A stretch of 53,352 nt of DNA, taken from contig NZ_JAJITC010000023.1 in NCBI RefSeq assembly GCF_020881035.1, positions 1 through 53,352 on the forward strand, in the 5' to 3' direction. Position numbers and translations under genes: made by a program. Source of the DNA: Paraburkholderia translucens (lineage in GTDB: Bacteria; Pseudomonadota; Gammaproteobacteria; Burkholderiales; Burkholderiaceae). The notes under the pieces are model-generated. The model made no database searches, had not been told where the DNA came from, and saw only the letters and a program-made list of their open reading frames with translations. Shown one piece after another: positions 39,332-48,712 of the stretch; position 1 is the first letter of the stretch; every line of letters begins with the position of its first letter.

Positions 39332-40327
39332 TTATCTAATTCGGTCGGTGGCCGAGGTGGCGAAACCGGTGGAACGGCTGCCCGGCGTGCCGGCGCCGAC
39401 CGCGGCGAACCACGCGCGCGCATTGGCGACGTCGCGCGCGATAGCGGCGGTGAGCGTTTCGAGATCGACGAACTTCTCCTCGTCGCGCAGCTTCTTCAGA
39501 AATTCGACGCGCACGAGTTTGCCATACGCGTCGCCATGCCAATCGAGCAGGTGCACTTCGAGCAGCACGCGGCCGGAATCGTCGACGGTGGGGCGCAGGC
39601 CGAGGCTCGCGACGCCCGGCAGCGGTTGCTCGGCGATGCCGTGAACCTGGACGACGAAGATGCCGGCGAGCGCGGGGCGCTTGTGCGCGATCGGCAGGTT
39701 GAGCGTCGGAAAGCCGAGATCCCGGCCGAGCTTCATGCCGTGCGTGACATGGCCGCTGATCAGATAGTCTCGGCCGAGCGCGGCACGCGCCGAGTCGAGG
39801 TCGCCCGCGACCAGCGCCGCGCGCACGCCCGAGCTCGAAATGCGCGCACCGGACGGATCGGCGACCGTCGCCATCTGTTCGACTTCGAAGCCGTACCGCT
39901 TGCCGGCCGCCTGCAGCGACGCGAAATCGCCGGCGCGCTTCGCGCCGTAGCGGAAGTCGTCGCCAATCATGATCCAGCGCGCGTGCAGTCCGTTGACGAT
40001 GATCCGCTCCACGAACGCGTCCGGCGACTGGCTCGCGAACGTGTGATTGAAGTGCTCGACCACGACCCGGTCGACCCCGTTGGTGCGCAGCGCCTCCAGC
40101 TTGTCGCGCAGCATCGCGATGCGCGGCGGCGCGCCGGCCGGGTTGAAGAACTCGCGCGGGTGAGGCTCGAAGGTCATCACGCAGACGGGCAGGCCACGCG
40201 CATTGGCGGCCGCGCGCACGTGAGCGAGCAGCGCCTGGTGGCCACGGTGGACACCGTCGAAGTTGCCGATGGTCAGCGCGCACGGCGCACGGCTCTCGGC
40301 ATTGGGAAGGCCGCGGAAGACTCTCAC
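39332..40327 (-). CDS. ribF: Bifunctional riboflavin kinase / FAD synthetase
   Basis: The protein is 331 residues, starting at GTG 40327 (VRVFRGLPNAE). The N-terminal FAD synthetase half has IGNFDGVHRGHQ and the later RISSSGVR motif. The C-terminal kinase half has GHVTHGMKLGRDLGFPTLNLP. It converts riboflavin to FMN and FAD. The longer upstream frame overlaps purN on the other strand and is not family-like. It is divergent from purN, 129 bp apart. Confidence 0.94.
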   Translation of the reverse strand: MRVFRGLPNAESRAPCALTIGNFDGVHRGHQALLAHVRAAANARGLPVCVMTFEPHPREFFNPAGAPPRIAMLRDKLEALRTNGVDRVVVEHFNHTFASQSPDAFVERIIVNGLHARWIMIGDDFRYGAKRAGDFASLQAAGKRYGFEVEQMATVADPSGARISSSGVRAALVAGDLDSARAALGRDYLISGHVTHGMKLGRDLGFPTLNLPIAHKRPALAGIFVVQVHGIAEQPLPGVASLGLRPTVDDSGRVLLEVHLLDWHGDAYGKLVRVEFLKKLRDEEKFVDLETLTAAIARDVANARAWFAAVGAGTPGSRSTGFATSATDRIR

Positions 40328-40441
40328 GATAACGGGTTGCAGCGGTTGCAATAGGGGCGCGGCCAGGGTGCCGCAAAACAATCGATTATAAACGCTCGGC
40401 GCAACAGACGGCTGCGCGGTCCCGGTCCGGCGATTGCCGAA

Positions 40442-40450
40442 TGATAAAAT
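40442..40450 (+). promoter_or_regulatory. Extended -10 element just upstream of purN
   Basis: TGATAAAAT fits an extended -10 (TGnTAAAAT). Only six bases separate it from the ATG at 40457, and no ribosome site is present between them. Confidence 0.4.
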
Positions 40451-40456
40451 CCGCGC

Positions 40457-41110
40457 ATGAAAAAACTCGTCATCCTGATTTCCGGACGGGGCAGCAACAT
40501 GGAAGCCATCGTGCGCACCTGCGCAATTGAGGGCTGGGCGGCGCGGGTCGCCGCCGTGATTGCCAACCGTCCCGATGCCGCGGGGCTTGCCTTCGCGGCG
40601 TCGCGTGGCATCGCAACGGCGGTGGTTGACCATCGCCAGTTTCCGGATCGCGACAGCTTCGATGCGGCACTCGCCGAGCAGATCGACGCGTTCGAGCCGG
40701 ACCTCGTCGTGCTCGCCGGCTTCATGCGCGTGCTGAGCGCGCGCTTCGTCGACCATTACGCCGGACGCATGCTGAACGTGCACCCATCATTGCTGCCGAG
40801 CTTCCCGGGCCTGAAGACCCACCAGCAGGCGCTCGACGCCGGCGTGCGGTTCCACGGCGCGTCGGTGCATTTTGTCACATCAAAGCTCGATCACGGGCCG
40901 ATCGTCGTGCAGTCGGCGGTGCCCGTCGAGGCGGGCGATACCGCTGAAACGCTCGCCGCACGCGTGCTCGCGACCGAGCACATCATTTATCCACGCGCGG
41001 TGCGCTGGTTCGTCGAAGGGCGTCTCGCTCTGGACGGCTCGCGCGTCACGCTTACGCCGTCGGAGCCGCAATGGCTCTTTGCCGGTCACACCGCCGGAGA
41101 GGGCGCATGA
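40457..41110 (+). CDS. purN: Phosphoribosylglycinamide formyltransferase
   Basis: The protein is 217 residues. GART motifs are clear: LISGRGSNMEAI at the N-terminus, VLAGFMRVLS, the catalytic Asn-His pair in MLNVHPSLLPSFPG, and the Asp in SKLDHGPIV. It transfers the formyl group from 10-formyl-THF in purine synthesis. Its stop overlaps the next gene's ATG by 4 bp (ATGA). Confidence 0.96.
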   Translation: MKKLVILISGRGSNMEAIVRTCAIEGWAARVAAVIANRPDAAGLAFAASRGIATAVVDHRQFPDRDSFDAALAEQIDAFEPDLVVLAGFMRVLSARFVDHYAGRMLNVHPSLLPSFPGLKTHQQALDAGVRFHGASVHFVTSKLDHGPIVVQSAVPVEAGDTAETLAARVLATEHIIYPRAVRWFVEGRLALDGSRVTLTPSEPQWLFAGHTAGEGA

Positions 41111-42366
41111 GATTGCATGGTTTCCTGATTGGACAAACTGAAACGCTACTGGCCGAAGTGCTGCGGCTGAACGGCCCCGCCGACGCCACCACGAGCCGGT
41201 TCTTCCGCGCGCATCCGAAGCTCGGCCACGCCGAGCGCGGCGTGATCGCCGAGGCGGTGTTCGCGGTGCTGCGGCGCCGGATGGAGTTCGCGCATCTCGC
41301 AGAAAGCGGCACCGGTAATCCGGCGCGCCGCATGGCACTGCTGGGCCTGATGCAGACGGTCGGACGCTCGGCGCTCAAGCCGTTCGTCACGGAGGCCGAG
41401 GCGACTTGGCTCGAGCATGTGTCGAAGATCGACCCCGAAAACCTGCCGCTGCGGATTCGCCTGAATTTGCCCGACTGGATCTGCCAGGCGCTGAGCACGC
41501 GCTTCGGGGCCGCCGAGCTCGCGCAACTGGCCGCCGCGTTGAACTACCCGGCGCCGCTCGATCTGCGCGCGAACCCGATCAAGGCGAGCCGCGACGACGT
41601 GCTGGGGGCGCTGTCGAAGGCGGGCATCGAGGCGGGCGCGACGCCGTTCGCGCCGCTCGGCGTACGCGTGGTCGGCAAGCCGGCGCTCACGAGGCTCGAC
41701 GCGTTCCAGCAGGGCTGGCTCGAAGTGCAGGACGAGGGCAGTCAGCTGCTGTGCTCGCTGGTCGCGCCACGGCGCGGCGAGATGATCGTCGATTTCTGCG
41801 CGGGCGCGGGCGGCAAGACGCTGGCGCTCGGGGCGGCGATGCGCTCGACCGGCCGGCTCTACGCGTTCGACATCTCCGAGCGGCGTCTCGCGAAGCTGAA
41901 ACCGCGCCTCGCGCGCAGCGGCCTGTCGAACGTGAATCCGGTGCTGATCGACAGTGAACACGACGCGAAGATCAAGCGTCTGGCCGGCAAGATCGACCGG
42001 GTGCTCGTCGATGCGCCGTGCAGCGGCCTCGGTACGCTGCGCCGCAATCCGGACCTGAAGTGGCGCCAGTCGCCGGAATCGGTCGCCGAGCTGGCGCCGA
42101 AGCAGGCGTCGATTCTCGCGAGCGCGGCGCGTCTCGTGAAGAAGGGCGGGCGGCTCGTCTATGCAACATGCTCGATTCTCGAAGCGGAAAATGAGGCGAT
42201 CGTGCAGCAGTTCCTCGCCGATCACCCGGACTTCACGCTCGTGCCCGTGCGCGACGTGCTCGCCGAGCAGCGCATCGAGCTCGAGATGGGTGACTACCTG
42301 TCTCTGTGGCCGCACCGCCACGCGACCGACGGTTTCTTCGCCGCGGTGCTCGAGCGCCAGAGCTAG
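41107..42366 (+). CDS. RsmB-family rRNA cytosine-C5 methyltransferase
   Basis: The protein is 419 residues from the ATG overlapping purN. It has an N-terminal RNA-binding helical part, then a Rossmann methyltransferase with FCAGAGGKTLALG (SAM site) and the two catalytic cysteines in DAPCSGLGTLRRNP and YATCSILEAEN. It is of the RsmB/NOP2 class, but shorter than RsmF and not in the fmt-rsmB context, so the exact target cytosine is uncertain. Confidence 0.9.
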   Translation: MRLHGFLIGQTETLLAEVLRLNGPADATTSRFFRAHPKLGHAERGVIAEAVFAVLRRRMEFAHLAESGTGNPARRMALLGLMQTVGRSALKPFVTEAEATWLEHVSKIDPENLPLRIRLNLPDWICQALSTRFGAAELAQLAAALNYPAPLDLRANPIKASRDDVLGALSKAGIEAGATPFAPLGVRVVGKPALTRLDAFQQGWLEVQDEGSQLLCSLVAPRRGEMIVDFCAGAGGKTLALGAAMRSTGRLYAFDISERRLAKLKPRLARSGLSNVNPVLIDSEHDAKIKRLAGKIDRVLVDAPCSGLGTLRRNPDLKWRQSPESVAELAPKQASILASAARLVKKGGRLVYATCSILEAENEAIVQQFLADHPDFTLVPVRDVLAEQRIELEMGDYLSLWPHRHATDGFFAAVLERQS

Positions 42367-42755
42367 GCAGCCGGCTTCAGGCCGGCGCGCGCGAATTAGC
42401 AGACGAATCCGCATGTGCCGGCCAATTCGGGGACATCCATGAACCCCACCCGTCATCGTCGGTCCGACAAGCGGCGCAATGCCGCATCCGGTCACAATGA
42501 CCGACTTTGCGCTCGATCCGACGGCCGATTCCATGCTCGGGCCCGCCGACGGAGGGGCCAGCCACCCGCGCTGACGCTCGTTTGGCGTCGCGCCGCGACA
42601 GTCGCTATGGATTGACAACGCACAAAAAATCCCTAGTTGTTACAAACACTTGGGAGGCTTCAAGTAGAATGTCGTCCTATTCCTCTGTATGCTTTCACTT
42701 TCTTGACACACGCGGCGCGTGTGGTCCGTACCTCTTGTTCTGCAGGTAACTTACC
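42367..42755. other. Intergenic ~390 bp before the desaturase gene
   Basis: It holds a short GC hairpin right after the methyltransferase gene, a possible TTGACA at 42612, another TTGACA at 42703, and a palindrome at 42707-42723. No gene is supported. Confidence 0.6.
42707..42723. promoter_or_regulatory. Operator-like palindrome upstream of the desaturase gene
   Basis: CACACGC-GGC-GCGTGTG is a perfect 7-bp inverted repeat that overlaps the end of a TTGACA box (42703-42708). It is 33 bp before the start codon. The position suits a repressor site; the regulator is unknown. Confidence 0.45.
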
Positions 42756-43952
42756 TTGTTGAATTCCTTGCTCGATTTCCTTGTCCATGGCCTGCTGCAT
42801 TTCTCGTGGTGGCAGCTGGTCGTGTATACCCTGATCGTCACGCACATCACGATCATCGGCGTGACCGTCTATCTGCATCGCTGCCAGGCGCATCGCGCGC
42901 TGGATCTGCACCCAATCGCCAGTCATTTTTTCCGTTTCTGGCTGTGGATGACCACTGGCATGCTGACCGGCCAATGGGCCGCGATTCATCGCAAGCACCA
43001 CGCGAAGTGCGAGACCGAGGAGGATCCGCACAGCCCGCAGACGCGCGGCATCTGGAAAGTGCTGCTCGAGGGCGCTGAGCTTTATCGTGCTGAAGCGAAA
43101 AACGAAGAGACGATGCGCAAGTTCAGCCACGGCACGCCGAACGACTGGATAGAGCACAACGTCTACACGAAGTATCCGATTCTCGGCGTGAGCCTGATGA
43201 TGGTCATCAACGTCGCGCTTTTCGGCGTGGTCGGCCTGACCATCTGGGCCGTGCAAATGGTGTGGATTCCGTTCTGGGCCGCCGGCGTGGTCAACGGTCT
43301 CGGACACTTCTGGGGCTATCGCAACTTCAATTCGTCGGATGCAAGCACCAACCTCTTGCCTTGGGGCATCATCATCGGCGGCGAGGAGCTGCACAACAAC
43401 CACCACACGTACGCGACGTCGGCGAAGCTGTCGAACAAGTGGTACGAGTTCGACATCGGCTGGATGTACATCCGCATCATGCAGGCGCTTCGTCTGGCCA
43501 AGGTGAAGAAGATCGCGCCGACGCCGCATTTGACCACCGGCAAGCTCGTGCTCGATCAGGACACGCTGCAGGCCGTGCTGGCGAACCGCTATGAAGTGAT
43601 GGCGCGTTACGCGAAGGCGATCAAGCGTGCCTACCGGCAGGAGCTTGCGCATCTGAAGGAAGTCGGTGCGCGCGAAAAGTATCAGGTAATGCGTGGCGCG
43701 CGTAGCTGGTTCCACAAGGAAGAAGCGGGCCTGAACGAGCCGCAGAAGCGCCAGCTGCCGCAGATTTTCGCGAACAGCCAGAAATTGAAGACCTACATCG
43801 ACATGCGCAACGAACTCGCGTCGATGTGGGAGCGTTCCAACGCGTCGCGCGAGCAACTGCTGGCGCAGTTGCAGGACTGGTGTCATCGCGCAGAGCAAAG
43901 CGGTATCAAGGCGCTGCAAGACTTCGCGCTGCGACTGCGTCGATATGCCTGA
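42756..43952 (+). CDS. Membrane fatty-acid desaturase (acyl desaturase)
   Basis: The protein is 398 residues with a likely TTG start at 42756, preceded by a GCAGGT-like site; the second codon is also TTG. Three histidine boxes of the integral-membrane desaturase family are present: HRCQAHRAL, HRKHH and EELHNNHH. Four membrane segments precede a soluble, charged C-terminal ~130 residues. It introduces a double bond, probably delta-9, in membrane lipid acyl chains and is often cold-regulated. A strong terminator follows. Confidence 0.9.
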   Translation: MLNSLLDFLVHGLLHFSWWQLVVYTLIVTHITIIGVTVYLHRCQAHRALDLHPIASHFFRFWLWMTTGMLTGQWAAIHRKHHAKCETEEDPHSPQTRGIWKVLLEGAELYRAEAKNEETMRKFSHGTPNDWIEHNVYTKYPILGVSLMMVINVALFGVVGLTIWAVQMVWIPFWAAGVVNGLGHFWGYRNFNSSDASTNLLPWGIIIGGEELHNNHHTYATSAKLSNKWYEFDIGWMYIRIMQALRLAKVKKIAPTPHLTTGKLVLDQDTLQAVLANRYEVMARYAKAIKRAYRQELAHLKEVGAREKYQVMRGARSWFHKEEAGLNEPQKRQLPQIFANSQKLKTYIDMRNELASMWERSNASREQLLAQLQDWCHRAEQSGIKALQDFALRLRRYA

Positions 43953-43976
43953 AATCCATTAAAATTCAAGAACGTC

Positions 43977-44010
43977 ACAAAACCCCGCGTTGGCGGGGTT
44001 TTGCATTTTT
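43977..44010 (+). terminator. Intrinsic terminator of the desaturase gene
   Basis: Stem aaaaccccgc (43979-43988) / gcggggtttt (43993-44002), then a T-run. Confidence 0.92.
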
Positions 44011-44079
44011 GGGCAGTGGAAAACCATCGCATCGACAGCGCGAGTGGCAAGCCGCGGCGGCAAGGTGAGGGCAGAGGAC

Positions 44080-45222
44080 ATGATGGAGCAGCAGGCGATC
44101 AGGACCGTCGAATACGATCGGCCTCAGGCGCAGGGCACGACCTGCGGGATCGGACAGGCGTGGGCGAAGGTGCCTCAGACGCCGTCGGCGGAAGAGAAGC
44201 GGGCGCTGAAGGCGCGCATTCGCGCGTTGCTCGAGCGCGAGAAAGCGGTGCTCGTCGCGCACTATTATGTCGACGCAGAATTGCAGGAACTCGCCGACGA
44301 AACCGGCGGCTGCGTGGCCGATTCGCTGGAAATGGCGCGTTTCGGGCGTGATCACGACGCCCAGACGCTGGTGGTCGCGGGCGTGCGCTTCATGGGTGAG
44401 ACCGCGAAAATTCTCAGTCCCGACAAGCGCATCCTGATGCCGGATCTGGATGCGACCTGTTCGCTCGACCTTGGCTGTCCGATCGACGAGTTCTCGGCAT
44501 TCTGCGACGCGCACCCAGACCGCACCGTGGTCGTGTACGCGAACACGAGCGCAGCCGTGAAGGCGCGGGCTGACTGGATGGTGACGTCGTCGATCGGGCT
44601 GGAGATCGTTGCCGATCTGCATGCGCGCGGCGAGAAGATCATCTGGGCGCCGGACCGTCATCTCGGCAGCTACATTCAGGGCAAGACCGGCGCGGACATG
44701 CTGATGTGGCAGGGCTCGTGCCTCGTGCACGACGAGTTCAAGGGCATCGAGCTCGATCTGCTGCGCGCCGAGTATCCCGGCGCGAAGGTGCTCGTGCATC
44801 CGGAGTCGCCGGCCAGCGTGGTAGCGCAGGCGGATGTGGTCGGCTCGACCACGCAACTGATCGCTGCCGCGCAGAAGCTCGATGCGACGCATTTCATCGT
44901 TGCGACCGACCTCGGGATCCTCCACAAGATGCAACTCGCCGCGCCCGGCAAGACGCTGATCGCCGCGCCGACGGCCGGCAACAGCGCGACCTGCAAGAGC
45001 TGCGCGCATTGTCCGTGGATGGCGATGAACGGCCTGGCGAGTCTGGCTGACGTGCTCGAGCGCGGCCACAACGAGATTTCCGTCGATCGCGCGATCGGCG
45101 CGCGCGCGCGTCTACCGATCGATCGCATGCTCGACTTCGCGGCACGTCACAAGAAGCGCGTGCAGGCAAGCGGCGACCTTGCGCGTGACGCGCAACTGTA
45201 TTCGAACGTGGGGGCTGCGTAA
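44080..45222 (+). CDS. nadA: Quinolinate synthase A
   Basis: The protein is 380 residues from the ATG at 44080 (the next codon is also ATG). GAGGG is eight bases upstream. It has the 4Fe-4S cysteines in the expected places (the GGCVADSLEMA region, LDLGCPIDEFSAF and ATCKSCAHCPWMAMN) and the substrate motif AHYYVD. With NadB it forms quinolinate from iminoaspartate and dihydroxyacetone phosphate. Its TAA overlaps the nadC ATG by one base. Confidence 0.96.
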   Translation: MMEQQAIRTVEYDRPQAQGTTCGIGQAWAKVPQTPSAEEKRALKARIRALLEREKAVLVAHYYVDAELQELADETGGCVADSLEMARFGRDHDAQTLVVAGVRFMGETAKILSPDKRILMPDLDATCSLDLGCPIDEFSAFCDAHPDRTVVVYANTSAAVKARADWMVTSSIGLEIVADLHARGEKIIWAPDRHLGSYIQGKTGADMLMWQGSCLVHDEFKGIELDLLRAEYPGAKVLVHPESPASVVAQADVVGSTTQLIAAAQKLDATHFIVATDLGILHKMQLAAPGKTLIAAPTAGNSATCKSCAHCPWMAMNGLASLADVLERGHNEISVDRAIGARARLPIDRMLDFAARHKKRVQASGDLARDAQLYSNVGAA

Positions 45223-46145
45223 TGACGGTAGTGGAGAAGGCGCTCGAGCAGGCATCGGCGCGCGAAGGGTCCGACGCAGTGTCACCGCTTTTCGCGGAGA
45301 TTCGCGCGCAATACGGCGCGGCGTTCGACGCGGCGCTCGCGCGCAACGTCGCCGATGCGCTCACCGAAGACATCGGCAGCGGCGACCAGACGGGCCGTCT
45401 CGTGCCTGCGGATGAGGTGCGCAACGCGCGCATCATCGTGCGCGAGGACGCGGTGCTGTGCGGCGTGCCGTGGTTCGATGCAGTGATGCGCTCAGTCGAT
45501 CCGCGCATCGAAGTTCAATGGCGTTACCGTGAGGGCGAGCGCATGGGCGCCGACACGACGGTGTGCGATCTGCGCGGGCCGGCGCGCGCACTGCTCACTG
45601 CCGAGCGCAACGCGATGAATTTCCTGCAGTTGCTGTCCGGCGTGGCGAGCGCAACGCGCCGCTATGTCGACGCAATCGCTCACACGCGCACGCGCGTTCT
45701 CGATACGCGCAAGACGCTGCCGGGTTTGCGGCTGGCGCAGAAGTACGCGGTGCGCGTGGGCGGCGGTGCGAATCAGCGGCTCGCGCTGTACGACGGCATT
45801 CTGATCAAGGAAAACCACATTGCCGCTGCCGGCGGCGTAGGTGCGGCAATGGACGCGGCGCTTGCGCTGGATGCGGGCGTACCGATCCAGATCGAGGTTG
45901 AAACGCTCGAGCAATTGGAAATCGCGCTCGCGCATGGCGCCCAGTCGATTTTGCTCGACAACTTCTCGTTCGACATGATGCGCGATGCGGTCCGTAGCAC
46001 GGCGGGGCGCGCGGTGCTCGAGGTGTCCGGCGGCGTGAACTTCGAGACCGTGCGTACCATCGCGGAGACGGGCGTGGATCGCGTGTCGATCGGCGCGCTG
46101 ACCAAGGACGTACGCGCGACCGACTACTCGATGCGGATCGTTTGA
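45222..46145 (+). CDS. nadC: Nicotinate-nucleotide pyrophosphorylase
   Basis: The protein is 307 residues. It has the QPRTase motifs EDIGSGDQTG, LDTRKTLPGLRLAQKYAV, GGGANQRLALYDGILIKENH, and the terminal TGVDRVSIGALTK. It turns quinolinate plus PRPP into nicotinate mononucleotide. It is translationally coupled to nadA and faces nadB, so all three de novo NAD genes are together. Confidence 0.96.
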   Translation: MTVVEKALEQASAREGSDAVSPLFAEIRAQYGAAFDAALARNVADALTEDIGSGDQTGRLVPADEVRNARIIVREDAVLCGVPWFDAVMRSVDPRIEVQWRYREGERMGADTTVCDLRGPARALLTAERNAMNFLQLLSGVASATRRYVDAIAHTRTRVLDTRKTLPGLRLAQKYAVRVGGGANQRLALYDGILIKENHIAAAGGVGAAMDAALALDAGVPIQIEVETLEQLEIALAHGAQSILLDNFSFDMMRDAVRSTAGRAVLEVSGGVNFETVRTIAETGVDRVSIGALTKDVRATDYSMRIV

Positions 46146-46186
46146 GCCGCGCGCAATTGGCGCATCAGCCAGCGCTCGTGATCACT

Positions 46187-46230
46187 GAACAAGGCCATTG
46201 CCGGAGTTTTCCGGCAATGGCCTTGTCGTT
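46187..46230. terminator. Bidirectional terminator between nadC and nadB
   Basis: A perfect 16-bp stem, acaaggccattgccgg (46189-46204) and ccggcaatggccttgt (46211-46226), with a 6-base loop. It serves both convergent genes. Confidence 0.9.
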
Positions 46231-46268
46231 TGCCGCGCCGTTTCCGTGCGTGTTTCGGCGCAATGCCG

Positions 46269-47867
46269 TCAGGCATTCGGCCTGCGCACATACTTCGGCG
46301 ACAGAACTGTCGGCAGCGCCTTGGGCAATGCATCCGGCCAGTCGCGGCTGAAGTGCAGGCCGCGGCTTTCCCGCCGCGACCGCGCGCCTTCGACGATCAG
46401 CGACGCCACGTCGACCAGGTTGCGCAGCTCCAGCAAATCGCGACTCACCTTGAAGTTCGCGTAGTACTCGTGGATCTCGTCGCGCAGCAGCGCGAGCCGA
46501 TGCTTCGCGCGCTCGAGCCGCTTGTCGGTACGCACGATACCGACGTAGTTCCACATCAGCCGGCGCAGTTCATCCCAGTTGTGCGCGACCACGACTTCCT
46601 CGTCCGGATCGGACACGCGGCTTTCGTCCCAGTCCGGCAACGGCGCGTGGACGGCCGCGGTGAAGCCCTCCGCTTCGATCGCCTCGGCGGCCGAGCGGCC
46701 AATCACGAGGCATTCGAGCAGGGAATTGCTGGCGAGCCGATTCGCGCCGTGCAGCCCCGTGCAGGATGTCTCGCCGACCGCATAGAGGCCCGCTAGATCG
46801 GTGCGACCCGCCAGATCGGTGACGACCCCGCCACATGTGTAATGCGCGGCCGGCACGACCGGAATCGGCTCTTTCGTGATGTCGATTCCGAACTCGAGGC
46901 AGCGGGCGAGGATCGTCGGGAAATGCTCTTGCAGAAACTGGGCTGGCTGGTGGCTGATGTCGAGATACACGCAATCGATGCCCCGTTTCTTGATCTCGAA
47001 GTCGATCGCCCGCGCGACGATATCGCGCGGCGCGAGCTCGGCGCGCTCGTCGTGATTGGGCATGAAGCGCGTGCCGTCGGGCAGCTTCAGGATGCCGCCT
47101 TCGCCGCGTACGGCCTCTGAAATCAGGAACGACTTCGCGTACGGGTGGAACAGGCAGGTCGGATGGAACTGGATGAATTCCATGTTCGACACGCGGCAGC
47201 CTGCGCGCCACGCCATTGCGATGCCGTCGCCGGTCGCGGTGTCCGGGTTCGTCGTGTACAGATAGACCTTGCCGGCGCCGCCGGTTGCGAGCACTGTATG
47301 CGGCGCTTCGATCGTGATGGTGCGGCCGCTTTGCAAATCGAGCGCATACAAGCCATGGCAGCGGCGCCCGGGCAGGCCGAGGCGCTCGGACGTGATGAGG
47401 TCGATCGCGTGATGGTCTTCGAACAGCGTGATGTTCGGATGATGGCGCACCTGCTCGTTGAGCGTCGCGACGACCGCGTGGCCGGTCGCATCGGCTGCAT
47501 GAATGATCCTGCGATGGCTATGACCGCCTTCGCGCGTCAGATGGAAGCCCAATTCGGCATCGTCGTCCTTCGTGAACGGCACGCCCTGTTCGATCAGCCA
47601 TTCGATCGCGGCGCGCCCACGCTCTACGATATAGCGCGTCGCGGCCTCGTCGCACAGGCCGCCACCCGCGATCAGCGTGTCGCGCACATGATTCTCGACG
47701 CTGTCTGCTGAATCGAGCACCGCAGCGATGCCGCCTTGTGCCCAGTCGCTCGCGCCCTCGGTCAGCGACCGTTTGGCGATCACAGCAACTCGCCGCGTCT
47801 GCGCGAGGTTGAGCGCGACGCTCAAACCGGCGAGACCGCTACCGACAATCGCCACATCGAATTCCAT
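46269..47867 (-). CDS. nadB: L-aspartate oxidase
   Basis: The protein is 532 residues from the ATG at 47867 (MEFDVAIVGSG), nine bases after GGGAG; another in-frame ATG lies three codons upstream. It is an FAD-dependent succinate-dehydrogenase-like fold: N-terminal VGSGLAGL, HRRIIHAADATG, EFIQFHPT, and the active-site TDLAGLYAVGETSCTGLHGANRLASNSLLE. It oxidises L-aspartate to iminoaspartate for NadA. It is convergent with nadC. Confidence 0.96.
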   Translation of the reverse strand: MEFDVAIVGSGLAGLSVALNLAQTRRVAVIAKRSLTEGASDWAQGGIAAVLDSADSVENHVRDTLIAGGGLCDEAATRYIVERGRAAIEWLIEQGVPFTKDDDAELGFHLTREGGHSHRRIIHAADATGHAVVATLNEQVRHHPNITLFEDHHAIDLITSERLGLPGRRCHGLYALDLQSGRTITIEAPHTVLATGGAGKVYLYTTNPDTATGDGIAMAWRAGCRVSNMEFIQFHPTCLFHPYAKSFLISEAVRGEGGILKLPDGTRFMPNHDERAELAPRDIVARAIDFEIKKRGIDCVYLDISHQPAQFLQEHFPTILARCLEFGIDITKEPIPVVPAAHYTCGGVVTDLAGRTDLAGLYAVGETSCTGLHGANRLASNSLLECLVIGRSAAEAIEAEGFTAAVHAPLPDWDESRVSDPDEEVVVAHNWDELRRLMWNYVGIVRTDKRLERAKHRLALLRDEIHEYYANFKVSRDLLELRNLVDVASLIVEGARSRRESRGLHFSRDWPDALPKALPTVLSPKYVRRPNA

Positions 47868-48025
47868 TGCCCACATCTCCCTCTTTCGTTTTGCGATGAC
47901 GGCGCGCGATCCGCGCGCCGCGAAAACGATAAAGGATACGCGCCGTGACGCTTTGGCGAAAGCTGGCCAAACGGAATCGGGCGATTCGCGTGCGTTGCAG
48001 TGATACCGCGAGGTCCGCGCAAAAA

Positions 48026-48058
48026 CAAAAAAGCCTCGCAGGGATGCGAGGCTTTTCG
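48026..48058 (-). terminator. Intrinsic terminator of rpmB-rpmG
   Basis: Stem aagcctcgca (48031-48040) / tgcgaggctt (48045-48054) is followed by T-rich sequence on the minus strand. Confidence 0.9.
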
Positions 48059-48091
48059 TGTTTTTGCCTTCGTCAGGCTGGACAGCCAAGA

Positions 48092-48259
48092 TTACTTGAT
48101 CTTGGTTTCCTTGTAGTCAACGTGCTTGCGGATGACCGGATCAAATTTCTTGATCAGCATCTTTTCCGGCATGTTGCGTTTGTTCTTCGTGGTCGTGTAG
48201 AAGTGACCCGTGCCTGCGGTCGATTCCAGCTTGATCTTGTCGCGTGCGCCTTTCGCCAT
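48092..48259 (-). CDS. rpmG: Ribosomal protein L33
   Basis: The protein is 55 residues, too short for most ORF cut-offs, read from the ATG at 48259: MAKGARDKIKLESTAGTG..., then FYTTTKNKRNMPEKM and the end YKETKIK. It is a large-subunit protein of the ribosome. It lacks the CxxC zinc pairs, i.e. is the zinc-independent form. It follows rpmB with a 10-bp gap. Confidence 0.96.
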   Translation of the reverse strand: MAKGARDKIKLESTAGTGHFYTTTKNKRNMPEKMLIKKFDPVIRKHVDYKETKIK

Positions 48260-48269
48260 GATTTACTCC

Positions 48270-48503
48270 TTAGGCTTCACCGCGTGCGCGCAGGTCTGCG
48301 AGCACAGCGTCGATACCGTTCTTGTCGATGAGGCGCAGGCCGGCGTTCGAAACGCGCAGACGCACCCAACGGTTTTCGCTTTCCACCCAGATACGGCGGT
48401 TTTGCAGGTTCGGCAGGAACCGGCGCTTGGTCTTGTTGTTCGCGTGGGAAACGTTGTTGCCGCTCATCGGCGCTTTCCCAGTTACTTGGCATACGCGTGC
48501 CAT
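48270..48503 (-). CDS. rpmB: Ribosomal protein L28
   Basis: The protein is 77 residues: MARVCQVTGKAPMSGNNVSHANNKTKRRFLPNLQ..., the standard L28 pattern. It retains one cysteine near the start but no paired CxxC. It is co-transcribed with rpmG, the usual arrangement. Confidence 0.97.
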   Translation of the reverse strand: MARVCQVTGKAPMSGNNVSHANNKTKRRFLPNLQNRRIWVESENRWVRLRVSNAGLRLIDKNGIDAVLADLRARGEA

Positions 48504-48712
48504 GAGAGCACTCCTAATACGCTAATTCTGAGTTCGAACGCCGTGAAAGTTTCCCGAAAAGAGCCGCGCTGAAGGTGCACGAAGCTGCGCCGACGTTGAA
48601 TCGATGCACTCGCTACCACAGCCGCCTGACCTTTGCGGAACGCCTTGGTGGCTTCGGAACAGGGGGTTGGAAATAGGCAAACCGGGATTCTAGCAGAAAA
48701 AAAGCCGCAAAA

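Noticed and set aside
41146..42618. 490-codon minus-strand frame opposite the rRNA methyltransferase gene
   Set aside because: Antisense shadow; the plus-strand gene has intact catalytic motifs and a coupled start.
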